This document shows, in pieces, positions 46,001 to 56,749 of a DNA stretch of 64,000 nucleotides. Within the stretch, counting starts at the first letter, position 1. Each line of letters opens with the position of its first letter. Source of the stretch: Ottelia alismoides. Lineage: Eukaryota; Streptophyta; Magnoliopsida; Alismatales; Hydrocharitaceae. The position numbers and the translations under genes are program-made. The stretch is from positions 1,079,631 through 1,143,630 of the forward strand of contig JAZKJV010009775.1 in the NCBI GenBank assembly GCA_037367405.1, read 5' to 3'. The notes under the pieces were generated by a model, which saw only the letters and a list, made by a program, of their open reading frames with translations, did no database searches and was not told the origin of the DNA.

Positions 46001-47206
46001 TTGGGAAAATTGCAAGGACCCCTTGGCGGGTTTTGAAATATGCATTTGGTCCTGAAACATCCTGTTAACGTTTAAAATTTTTTGTAAAATTGCACAGAAC
46101 CCTCTGAGATTTATTTTATTTGCAAAAATACCCCTACTAGTGTTGGAATTTCTTTTTGCTTTCCCTATTTATTGCATGCATCTCTAAAATTCCAAAAATC
46201 ACCAAAAACTTACCATAGGTTCCTGTTGCAATGTATTATTATGCGATATTTTTATTTTGCATTTTCGTATTTATAAAAATTCAAAAATATGCATTTTTGC
46301 TACTGTTTGCATCATAAAATCCCAAAAAATATAAAAACCCTCTTGAAAAATTCCCCAAAAAAATATATGTTGTTCCTTTTAGTGTGTTTGAATTTCTTTC
46401 TAAATCACTGAAAAAGATAAAACAAAAGTCCTAAAAATTAAAAAAACCCCAAAAACCTTCATAAAAATATTAAAAACCCCAGAAAAATCATAAATGCAAT
46501 CTCTGTTTGTGAATTTTCTGTATTTTATTATCTTTGTTTTTAAATTAGTTTGAGGAATTTTTGACACTTTTTGATATTTTTAATCCTCATTTTAATTTCG
46601 GCCAGCAACCTAGTTAATTGTTTTCTAGTATTTTTGACTTTAAAAATACCAAAAAATTCAGAAAATCTAGAAAAATCTAAAAAACATTAGAAATATATAA
46701 AAAATACAAAAATATTTTATTTCCTGATTTTTGCTTATTTTTACTTACTTTTATAAATACCTTGTCCTTCTCTTTTCCATATTGTGTATATATTCTCTTT
46801 ATAGAAAAAGAAAATAAAAAATATATAAATTATAAAAAGAAAATACAAAATCAAGAAAATTAAAAATAAAATACAAAAATATAAAATAATAAAAAATACA
46901 ATGAAAATTAAAAACTAAAAACCCACAAAAAGACCTGTGTGTGTATACATGACTAACCTGTTTATAAATAACTGTAAGCTACCAGTTTTTGCTCTCTGTG
47001 GTTCGACCTCTACATACTTACGCACTGTGCATATTATACGGTAGAGTAAATAAATTTTAATTCACATTTTTGGGACTTAATTGACTTATTCTTTATTGTG
47101 GGTTAATCTCTGATTAACACGGTTTTCGTGAGCGGTCGCCTTAGCGACACTGTCATCTCCATCTTGTGTAAGATGTATTTTGACCCTCGCCAAATCCGTG
47201 TTATCA
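43090..47206 (+). mobile_element. G5 5' LTR (4,117 bp)
   Basis: It runs from TGATGAATCTCC to CGTGTTATCA, two bases before the PBS. The first 1.3 kb and the 46150-46950 part are very AT-rich with runs of A and no ORFs. The central part (44410-45650) is GC-richer. CACGTG words occur at 45626, 45787, 45828 and 45982. TATA box at 44677. Confidence 0.9.
44677..44684 (+). promoter_or_regulatory. TATA box of G5 LTR promoter
   Basis: TATAAATA lies about 1.6 kb into the LTR, in the same relative position as in the G4 LTR, followed by a GC-richer transcribed part. Confidence 0.68.
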
Positions 47207-47208
47207 GA

Positions 47209-47226
47209 TGGCGTCGTTGCCGGGGA
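47209..47226 (+). other. G5 primer-binding site (tRNA-Asp)
   Basis: TGGCGTCGTTGCCGGGGA differs from the tRNA-Asp complement at one base and lies two bases after the LTR end. Confidence 0.9.
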
Positions 47227-47517
47227 GCAATGAGCGTAGCTTACTTTAGTTTGTCATCTTGTAGATACTTGCATAATTTTTGCTTATATCCATAACTTGC
47301 TTGTAAATATTTATTGCTTATGTTTATATTCTGTGATTATTTGTGCTAATTTCCCTTTCTTACAACTTTGATGCGAGGGTCCGCCAGGCGAGGATGACTT
47401 TCTAGGAGGTCGGTGCAGCCTTGCATGAAGGAGTGTAACGCCTATTTGACCAGCTGGAGCAAGCACCAAGGAAGCAAGAAGAAGTCTTAGCTAGTTTTTT
47501 AAAAAAATGTAATTTTA

Positions 47518-47534
47518 AGAGAGAGAGAGAGAGA
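47518..47534. repeat. (GA)n microsatellite
   Basis: An uninterrupted AG run of 17 bases in the G5 leader. Confidence 0.9.
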
Positions 47535-47917
47535 CAATTTTGGCAAGTAATAACTTAGACTCTACTCTTCACAACGAGGTTCAGTGCCCAGGTGTCTGTT
47601 CACCTGAGTGCCTCGTTGTGGCTTTTTCGTTTTTTCAAGCTTTCTTTTCTTTGTTTCTCGCAGTTTTGAGCTTTCCGCCTTTTCTTTTCTTTGTTTTGCG
47701 TGCATGGAGCCCCTAGACTTAGGCTGCTTGACTCGGTAGATAGGTCCACACAGTAATGAGAATGCATGTTCCTGTAGTCTCTTTCATATGGACTTAGTAA
47801 AATTAAGTTGGTTCTTCACGACTAATAGCAGCTAATGTTTAGGGTGATTTTATTGCTTGCATACCTTCATGTAGTTAGGTTTAAAAATTCTGTTTTGCAT
47901 ACCGCATGGAGACAGCT

Positions 47918-47955
47918 GGGATGCACTGTAAGTCCTCTAACTCTACATGCATCAT
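47918..47955 (+). promoter_or_regulatory. Conserved leader block with GTAAGT (G5)
   Basis: GGGATGCACTGTAAGTCC is followed by TCTAACTC and ACATGCATCAT. It is shared with G4 and G6. A candidate splice donor or packaging signal. Confidence 0.65.
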
Positions 47956-49351
47956 TCGGTTCAATGATGAGATTTCCATCATGGAACCAACTTGCATGGC
48001 TTTTCCGCTATCTCCCTCTGATTTTGATCACCTAGGACATAAATGAGAAACTACAGAAAAACGTTAGGTGTTGGTATGAAAACAGACTAAAAAAAAAACT
48101 AAAACAAGGGGACTGCTAAATAAACTTTGACCTTAATTAAAATTCTTAATGGACTATCATTGTACTGGGTTCATAAATCCCTCATTGTCTTCAGGTACCT
48201 TCGGAGGGGGACCAAAACCCTACTCCCATGAACGAGGCACGTCCCATAAGGAATAGAGCCAAAATCCCAGTCTGCAACTGCCTTGTGTATCGCCTGGATT
48301 TCTGAAGTAATGTCGCTTCTATCGTACGTGATAGAGTAGGGCCTTGTCAGCGATGGTGTTCCCGCCTTGTGTGGAACATCGACATGGTATGAATTACTGA
48401 GCATAGGACATGCCTTCACGGGGGTGTCTGTCTCATCGGTTTGCGTCCGAGTGGGATCTTGCACGCTCATGGGTGATTCCGTACCGAGCGAGAACTGAAG
48501 TATTGGTTTCGCCTATCGGCTTCCTCTCTCTATTTCTTTGGTTGAGTAGGAATCCAGGAAGGGTTACAAGGACCTCAAAAAGTACAAACTACAGGTTACA
48601 AAGGAGGAGGACAAGTACGGGATTCTTTTCTCGCAGTACTCTCTCTTATAGGGTTAGCATGCTAAGGACTTATTAAAAGAAATGCCTGAAATAACAACTC
48701 TAAAATTGAAAAGATAATAAATAGCCGAGCCTTCACGGCTTCACACGGCGTGAGTTGATGAACTCAATTTTGTATTGTGTTTGTATGGATCTATATTAAG
48801 GATCAAAGATCAAGTCCCGTGCCTTTGTGCAAATTTTGTTGTATCATTCTCCTTTGACCCCCGCTCAGTCGAGCCTTTCTACTGTTTTACACTCCTTTTC
48901 ATTCCTCGTTGACAATCGTATCCTTCTTCCAACATACAATCCTCCATGTTCTTCGCGAAGTTGATCTATGGATGGTTTCCGTCGGGATCCCGCCGACACC
49001 GACATCGATTCCATAGACTCGACTTCGCCAATAAATTCGAGGCGATTGTCGAGAACCTGACGCGGACTTTGCGGATCGATCTCCAGACTCCTCATCTTCT
49101 GCCTTTCTTTTGACCACCCAATAAACCGGGATCACTTTTGTCCCACTTTCACCGTTGTGAATGGAAGTCGATCACAGTCCACATCTTAACCCGTTCACAA
49201 CATGCTGGGGTTGACCTTAATTCCAGATTCATCATGACAGATGAACAATATTGCAAGTGGTCTGATCAGGATTCTCTCATTCTGCAGATAGAAGACAAAC
49301 CAAACCCTGGATTCTAATCCGGAATTCATTTCGTTAAACTCAGACCCTAAC

Positions 49352-51220
49352 ATGGCTCCTCAAGGGAAGGGCAAGGGTTAGCAACCACCCCAACCAGAAG
49401 GACAGATGCTTGATCAGAATCAGGTTAATGCACAACTGTTGGCATCCATCCAGGCCTTCCAACAACAGCTGACGGAGGAGGGACCTAGGACATACCACTT
49501 TCCAGGATATGCTGAATGATGTAATGAACAGAGCCGACGGAGGAGGAGGACGACAAGGAGGTGGTAATCCTCCTAACGAGGAAGAGCCAGAAAATGGGAG
49601 ACCCAAACCTACACTGAAGAAGACCTATAATCCTGGAGACAGCCAGATGACCATGTTGATCCTCATTACATCGGTGCATGCTCACTTTGAGCTGAAGCCC
49701 CAGTTCCTCGCTCTTCTCCCATCTTTCCATGGAAACACCAGTGAATCGCCATACATTCACCTGCAGCAGTTCTCACACATCTGTCGTACTACTCACTACC
49801 CAATGTCCCTTTGGACATTGTCAAAATGATGGCATTCCCCTTCAGCCTGCAAGACAAGGCCCTCTGTTGGATCAACCATCTGGGGAAGGTTGTGACAACC
49901 CGGGAGGAACTGAAGTCATCTTTCCTGCACAAGTTTTACCCTCTCGGTCGGCTCAACCAGATGCGAGCATGAATCAGCAACTTCTCCCAGGGAGCCCACG
50001 AATCTATCCATGAAGCCTGGTTGAGATTCACCGATTTGCAGAAGAAATGCCCCCATCTTGAGATCCCGAAGACCAGCTTGGTCCAACACTTCTTTGGGGT
50101 CTTGAACATTGAGAGCCAAGGGCTCGTTGATGCAACATATGGGGGCTCACATTTCAATAAGGATGAAGACGTAGTCTCGCAGATATTTGAAGAAATGGCC
50201 GAAGGAGATGCCTCCCTCTCTTCATCAAAAGCATACCAAAGCAGCCCCAGATCCTCCAGAAACAAGTACACATGACAGCGTCTCGCGAGGCGGAGAGAGA
50301 TGAGAGCTCCAACCTCAGCATCATAGGGGGCCATCTCTCGAAGGTTGATATCATCGGGAAGCGATCACAGGACCTAGAGAAACTTGATGTGATCGAGAAG
50401 AGGACTCAGAACCTTGACAAGCTAGATCAGATCACCAAACAATTAGAACTGTTGGTGGGCACCATCGACTCTGTTTAGTCGGCAGCACCATTAGAAGCTC
50501 TAGCTGAGAGGAAGGACGATCTACAACTGCCACATCAGCCTCAACCAAGCGAGCAGCCACCAGCAGTCCAGCACGTGTACTACGTGCAGGCGCCCGACCA
50601 GGGCCAGCCGCAGCAGCAGATGGTTGTGTACCACCTAGAGTTTTTACCAGGATCCGATCTAGTCTTCCCACCACTACCCCTGATTCAAGAAGTCAACAGG
50701 GTTTTGAGCAATGAAGCACAACCAACCCATCCTATTGGACAACTGCAGGATTAGCTATCTGCCAACAGGAAATACCACCAACCTCAGGGTGGTCGATTTG
50801 GGTAGTCCTCACAACCACTACTGTAGTATCAACAGCCTCCCTCATATGTGAATCAATGGAGGCAGAATCAATATCATCAGCAGCTGTAGTACCGCCAGCC
50901 ACAACCTTTCCATCAGTACACGGCCACTCCACCTCAGCAGTGCCCACAGTATCCCCCTTCCTCGTACCAGCATCTTCAGCTTCCTGCACCACCTCAACAC
51001 CACCAACAACAGCCTCAGCATCAACACATGTAGCAATAGCATGGTCTGCACGCTGAACCTACTGAGGCAAATCCTGTGAACCTGACCATGGATTGCTTGG
51101 CCCAACTCGTCAAAGGGCTAGCAGATATGACCAAGAGGCTCGATGACCTGACCGCCACCAAAACAACTTTCCCAGCTCAGGTCGAGGCCAACCCCAATAA
51201 CTTTAAAAAAAGAGCAGGTA
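49352..51220 (+). pseudogene. G5 gag (broken, seven in-frame TAG codons)
   Basis: The first Met at 49352 starts MAPQGKGKG. After a frameshift near 49500 the frame gives LKPQFLALLPSFHGNTSESP, MMAFPFSLQDKALCWINHLG, FLHKFYPLGRLNQ, GGSHFNKDEDVVSQIFEEMA and SNLSIIGGHLSKVDIIGKRS, the gag capsid and coiled parts. The C-terminal third is Gln/Pro-rich. In its frame, TAG occurs at 50476, 50752, 50803, 50824, 50887, 51031 and 51037, and no TAA or TGA. An A-run near 51210 shifts the frame before TLRSGR. Gag would build the particle; no zinc knuckle is seen. Confidence 0.86.
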
Positions 51221-52594
51221 GAATGTGATGTCCTGTCTACGTCTATAGAGTCAGAAAATGATATTATTGTTTGTTCTAATGTTGTTACTCTCAGGAGCGG
51301 TAGGGCCTTGCCTCCGCCTACTATCAAGAATGGGGAGTATAAAGAACCAGGTGAATCGTCATATTCTACATCAGCCATGCCAGCTACAGGGACAAGTGAG
51401 GAGGAAGAAGAAGGAGGAGCCATTGCAACAGTCATGCAGCAACATCTTCACCATTAAAAACTACAAAAAAATCAGCAAAACCAAAAAGAACAAAAAGAAT
51501 TTCGCAGCCGAAGCAAAGCTGCGCCAGCCTCGGAGGAGCAGCCACTTGCAGCCAATCCCTCGCCAGCTGACGGAGCAGACTTCCTACTTTTTGCTCGCCC
51601 ATCAGCGCCAGCACCTCATAATCCAGCTTGTATTCCTTTTTGTAGTCCGGATGTACAAGAATATGTGGGCGATAATTCTGATGTAAATAAGAACTCTACT
51701 TTGCCTTCTAGTGATGTAAATATTCCTTTTCCTAACGCAATCGAAAAATCCAAAAATTTTACAAAAAGAAAAAGTGCATTGTCTGATCATGGAGTTTTGG
51801 AAATAATAGATAACTTAACTATTGAGATTCCCTTACTGAAGGCCATGGAATATATGCCAGTTGTGAAGAAAGGATTGAAAGAAGCATGCACCAGCAGGCA
51901 TCGACCAGCACGTAACAACAAACGCAATCAGTTCGAGAGGTACGTGCTTTCCACGGCCATTGTCGTAGCTAGCAGCAATCTCCCCCAGAAGAAAGAAGAC
52001 AAAGGAGTGCCTCTTATCAGTTGTGAGATATTTGATCAGGTCTTCGAGCGTACTCTCCTTGACAGCGTATCTTGTATCAACCTTTTTCCCTCATCCCTAA
52101 TGCAAGAATTTGGGCTAGATCCGCTCAAGCCAACAAAGATGATCCTTCAGTTCACTAATCGATCCACCAAGCGACCTAAAGGTCTGATGGAAGATGTTGT
52201 GGTGAAGGTGCGGGAGATGCAATTCCCTGTTGATTTCGTGGTCCTTGATATGGACTCACCCGCACCCTTATTCAAGACCCCTATCATCCTTGGCCGACCA
52301 TTCTTGCATACCTCAAGTGTCGTGGTTGACTACGGGTCCGGCAAGATCACTTTTTGCTCAGACGACAAGCAGATCACTATAGACATGATTAGAGAGCAGA
52401 ACGCCACGATTGATGAGAGCCACGCAGTATCAGGAGCAGACAGTAACTTTATTGTAGAGATCGGGGACTCATCAATTTCATTGAATGATTCATGGACCCG
52501 AGAAATCCTCACTCTCGATGAGGAATTGGAAAGTACAGTTGACCTATGCTCCGATGATTTTTGGGAGACAGACTCTCTGATGCTGAGAAATTAG
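51221..52594 (+). pseudogene. G5 gag-protease junction and aspartic protease
   Basis: NVVTLRSGRALPPP (about 51275-51315) marks the junction. An acidic, then Ala/Pro-rich spacer follows, with a stop after QQHLHH. The ORF 51665-52594 (309 codons) runs IPFPNAIEKSK, IEIPLLKAMEYMPVVKKGL, GVPLISCEIFDQVFERTLLD, then SVSCINLFPSSL, where D-S-V-S replaces D-S/T-G-A/S. MILQFTNRSTKRPKGLMEDV, FVVLDMDSPAP and IILGRPFLHTSSVVVDYGSG complete the fold. The frame is open for the whole domain, but the missing active-site Gly makes activity doubtful. Confidence 0.85.
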
Positions 52595-53841
52595 GTGATT
52601 TCAAGAATTCACTCCAGACAGAACACAATGAGCCTAGTACACAACTGTTCGGCATATCATCAGGATCTCAACAGAATACTGAGGATGGTAGCTCCATCAA
52701 TGACGAACATTCCACCACCAGTATAGTGTTTGAAGTGACCAACAAGTTGGACAGATCAAGACCAGAACTCAAGCCACTTCCTGCAGGCGTGAAGTATGCT
52801 TTCCTTGCAGGTGAAGAACACATGTATCCGGTCATCATCAACAGCAGGACGAACCCGGATCAGGAATCTCACCTTCTCGAAGTTCTAGAAAAGAACCATA
52901 AGGCACTTGGTTGGTGCGTATCAGATCTCTGTGGGATAAATCCAGCTTTGTGTTTACACCACATTTATCTGGAAGAAGATGCCAAGTTGTCCCGTGAATT
53001 CCAAAGAAGGCCGAATCCAAACCTCTGGGACATCGTCATGAAAGAAATCACCAAATGGTGTGATGCAGGCTTCATCTATCCCATCTCTGATTCAAAATGG
53101 GTAAGCCCACTGCATGTAGTTTTAAAGAAATCAGGGCTTACCATTGTTACCAATGACAAAGGAGAGGAGATATCCACTCGGTACCAACATCCTGGTGGGT
53201 GTGTGTTGACTACCGCTATCTTAATGCAGCAACTAAGAAGGACCACTTCCCCTTGCCATTCATTGATCAAGTTTTGGAAAGACTAGTAGGCAAGGAGTTC
53301 TTTTGCTTTTTGGATAGGTATTCCGGGTATAACCAGGTGGCAATAGCTCTCGAAGATCAAGAGAATACTACCATCACTTGCCCATTCGGCACCTACACCT
53401 TCAAGAGAATGCCCTTTGGATTATGCAACGCATCCACGACATTCCAGAGATGCATGCTAGCAGTTTTCGCTGAGATGGTTGGCAGTTTTCTCGATGTGTT
53501 CATGGACGACTTCTAAATCTATGGTGACAGTTTTGATTCTTGTCTTGGGCACCTAGACAGAGTGCTTCAGAAATATCGTGAAGTCAATTTATTGCTTTTA
53601 TTGGAAAAGAGCCACATCATGGTCACCGAAGGCATTGTGCTGGGTCACGTCGTTTCCAAACGTGGCATGGAAGTCGACCCGGCAAAGGTGGATATTATTG
53701 CCAATCTAGAGCGACCTCAGTCAGATAAAAATGTAAGGTCATTCCTAGGGCATGTGGGATTTTACAGACGATTCATCAAGGATCTTAGCCGCATCGCCCG
53801 ACCTTTGACAAAGCTTTTATGCAAGGAAACCGAGTTCAATG
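52595..53841 (+). pseudogene. G5 reverse transcriptase, truncated by G6
   Basis: ELKPLPAGVKYAFLAGEEH, GWCVSDLCGINP and [19 protein letters not shown] (ORF 52561-53286) are followed by a frameshift near 53195. [29 protein letters not shown] (catalytic Asp) and VFMDDF at about 53500 lead into a TAA right after the FMDD box. The frame resumes with IYGDSFDSC and [32 protein letters not shown] and TKLLCKETEFNV, then ends at the G6 LTR. RNase H and integrase are outside the window. Confidence 0.88.
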
Positions 53842-56729
53842 TGATGAATCTCGGATAAATCACTCTAAATATAATTTATTAAGATCAATTACCTCAGAAT
53901 CATCAGCATATCTGCATCTATTCTGCATAATTAGCATTCATGCATGTTTTTATAAGAATTGCATTTTATCCATCATTTTTGCTCAAAATAAGAAGCCAAA
54001 AATCCAAGCCAAAATGACCTGTAAATAGCCTAACTTCCTGGATTTTTAACTCCTTCATGCTAACTCCGAATTATCCAAAACCACCTCTACTGTGTACTTA
54101 TCACTCACAAGAATAAATTAAAAATACAAAAAAATCACTACCCCTGTTAAGTTGACCAAAAACCCAAACCCTAGTTTCAGTATTTTCGGACTAAAAGCCC
54201 CATATCTTCCCCATCCAGTGTTCGATTTGAACCTACTAAATTTTGAACTAATGTACATTCAATTACCTTCAAAACAAGACCAAGTTCAAGTGAATCCGAG
54301 CTCGTATGTGAAAGTTGGGTTTTAGGCGTCTTTTGTACATTGTGTATTTTAGCAGTTTTTCGACCTGATATTTTTTGTACATATTTTCTTAATTAATAAA
54401 AATCCAAAAAAAAAGATTTATGTGTCTTTATTTATCTTTGATTTTTCCATATTTTTTCGGATTTTTATCTGGTTTAAAAATGACAAAAAATAGAAAACCC
54501 CAAAAAAATCAAGGTATTCTATGTACATGGGATACCCCAAAAATTCACTTTTTGCATTTAATCAATTTTGGTTTTGACGTCTTCATGAAAGTTGTAGATC
54601 TCATTGTGACGAGCATTTTTTTATAAGGAACATTTTCAATCCTAGGTCGTTTACTATTTATTTTTGATTTTACAAAATCTTTTTCTACAATTTTTTCTGG
54701 TGCTGACATGTGGCAGCCTCTGCGCCGCCATGTGTCAGCGTTTTTCGCCACCTAGGCACGTGCTTCGCTCCCATCCCCACTTAATAACCATGTGGCTGAC
54801 TCTGGGCCATCCGATCATTGCCCGATTGGACGGCCCCGAGGTCGCCTTCAACCTCCCATGCCCCCATCCTTGAAACCTCTGTCGCCGCCCCCAGCGATCG
54901 CCCCCGTGATTTCCGTACCAGCCAACCACCCTCCGCAACCCTTGTCGTTGACCTCGTCTTCAATCGCCGCCCCATGATGACCACGCTGCCAACTCTCTAT
55001 CTCCATCGCCGGTTCCTTCGCTACCCAAGCCCTATTTAACTCAGACCCCCCTCCCCCCCCCCCCCCCGATCCCTCATCCGCCGTCTGCACAACTCAATGA
55101 GGAGGTAGGTGGTGACAGCCCGACCCCCTTCCCATTCTTCTCCGGCGAGATCGAGAACCCACAGTTCCTCGTTGTAGCAATAGCACTCTACTGTGCCTCT
55201 GCTCCTGCTCCGCCATCAGCGTCGAGCCAACGTCAACGTCAACACCGCCATCATTCATCATTGGCAATCTCGAACTACTACTTCAACGATGATATCTCCA
55301 CCGACTCCATCATAATCGACAAGGTCCACTCCGCCGTCCCCATCGTCTTCGACAATCTCCAGAAGCTCCTCCGCCTGTGTCATCGACACGGGCACAACCG
55401 AAGCCTGCCCATTTTCCGCCTCTCCACGACTTCGACCTCCGTCGCTTCAACGCTAGAGCCCTGCTTATTCTCCAACGCTAGAAGCCCCTCACCGGACCTC
55501 CACCACTCTCCGCCAACGTAGGCTGAGCGCGAAGCCCAATGTCCCCCTCCGCACGTGCTCGACACGTGCCTGGGGGGGGGGGGACGCTTCATAAACCCAC
55601 GGGTCACATGTCCAACACGTGACCTCGTGGTCAAATTGCACGAGCCCCACAGGAGGTCTCCCTAATCACACATCAGTCCCAACATTCCAAGCGCACGTGT
55701 GCAGCACGTGCCCCTTGGAAAATTTGCAGCAGATCACCCTCCAGTTCTTGGTAATTGCAAGTAGGCCCCCTCTGCTTATTTTATTTATATTTATTGCATT
55801 TATACACCTGTCTTCCCCCTTGTTCTGAACCTCTTCTCTATATTATTTATTATTCAAAAAATAGCATGATGTTTCGTCTTTTATTTCTATACATTTTGAG
55901 ATACTGTGGATATTTTTATGATCATTCGTTAATTAATAATTATTATTTTGTGTAAAATTGCAAACTTTGCCCATTTTATGCTCTTCAATTTTTATTTGAT
56001 TAGCCATTGCACTAAAAGTTCCCCAAAAATCACATATTGTAGAACTAATTGTGCTTGACATTGTGCCCAAAAAGATTTGCATTTGATGCATAATTTGCTC
56101 TGTAAAAATCATTTTGCATATTTTAGTATTTAATTTTTAATATGTATTAAACCCCACATTTTCGAGGTTTAGGATTTTTCTGAGATACACACCTAGTGAT
56201 AGATCTTAGATAATTTTATCTCTTGAAAACAAGTAGGTTGTATATTTATTATAATTAAATATTGAAAATCATTCTGTTTGCATTTAAAAATTCGTAAAAA
56301 AATCATTTTGCATCCAAAAGTTCTAAAAAAGGTACAGTGCATCCATTTCATCGTAATTTACATTGTGGCCAAGTTTCGTATTTTTTGGACATTATTTGAA
56401 TGTAGTTTACATTTTAGTCCCTAAAATAGTCCTAAATTGCATCTTACATCCCTTATTTGCATTAAAAATTCCAAAAAAAAGGCCGCCCTCGAAACTCGTG
56501 CACGAATCTTAATAGACATAATTCTAGGTTGTTCCATTGCCTCCTTGTGATCGACCTTGGGACTTGCCCAAGTAAAATAAACATAAAACCACGTGATTGA
56601 AATTGAATAACTTTTTGTGGTTATTTCTTGACCGATTCCGATCGTCGCCTACAACGAACAACAAACAATATTTTTGGCACTAACAAATAAAAAACATCTC
56701 TTTTAAAGCTGCGATATCGGGATCCGTCA
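53842..56729 (+). mobile_element. G6 5' LTR (2,888 bp)
   Basis: TGATGAATCTCGG to GGGATCCGTCA, two bases before the PBS. It shares most of its U3 with the G1 LTR. An imperfect G-box palindrome lies at about 54700-54740, followed by a C-rich part (about 54840-55560) with poly-C (55059-55076) and poly-G (55574-55584) runs. The AT-rich rest is U5. The short ORFs in the C-rich part are not conserved in frame in the 3' copy. Confidence 0.92.
55032..55039 (+). promoter_or_regulatory. Probable TATA element of G6 LTR
   Basis: CTATTTAA after CCCAAGCC; the same words recur at 63593-63600 in the 3' LTR. Confidence 0.55.
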
Positions 56730-56731
56730 GA

Positions 56732-56749
56732 TGGCGCCGTTGCTGGGTA
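56732..56749 (+). other. G6 primer-binding site (tRNA-Asp)
   Basis: TGGCGCCGTTGCTGGGTA differs from the tRNA-Asp complement at two of 18 positions; the first 12 bases match perfectly. It lies two bases after the LTR. Confidence 0.9.

Larger units (their letters stand above)
47227..49351 (+). other. G5 leader between PBS and gag
   Basis: No gene is supported here; short ORFs (for example 48171-48676, 48865-49135) overlap on both strands without motifs. It contains a GA repeat (47518-47534), the conserved GTAAGT block (47918-47955) and a second block near 48700-48775 (TTGAAAAGATAATA, ACGGCTTCA, GTGAGTTG) that recurs in G6 near 57985-58035. Confidence 0.75.
43090..53841 (+). mobile_element. G5: gypsy element inserted in G3, split by G6
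   Basis: On the plus strand the order is 5' LTR (43090-47206), PBS, 2.1-kb leader, gag, TLRSGR junction, protease and RT. It stops within the RT/RNase H junction (LCKETEFNV) where the G6 LTR begins at 53842. The rest of G5 and the remainder of G3 must lie to the right of G6, outside the window. Gag and protease are close relatives of G3, so G3 and G5 may be one family. Confidence 0.9.
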
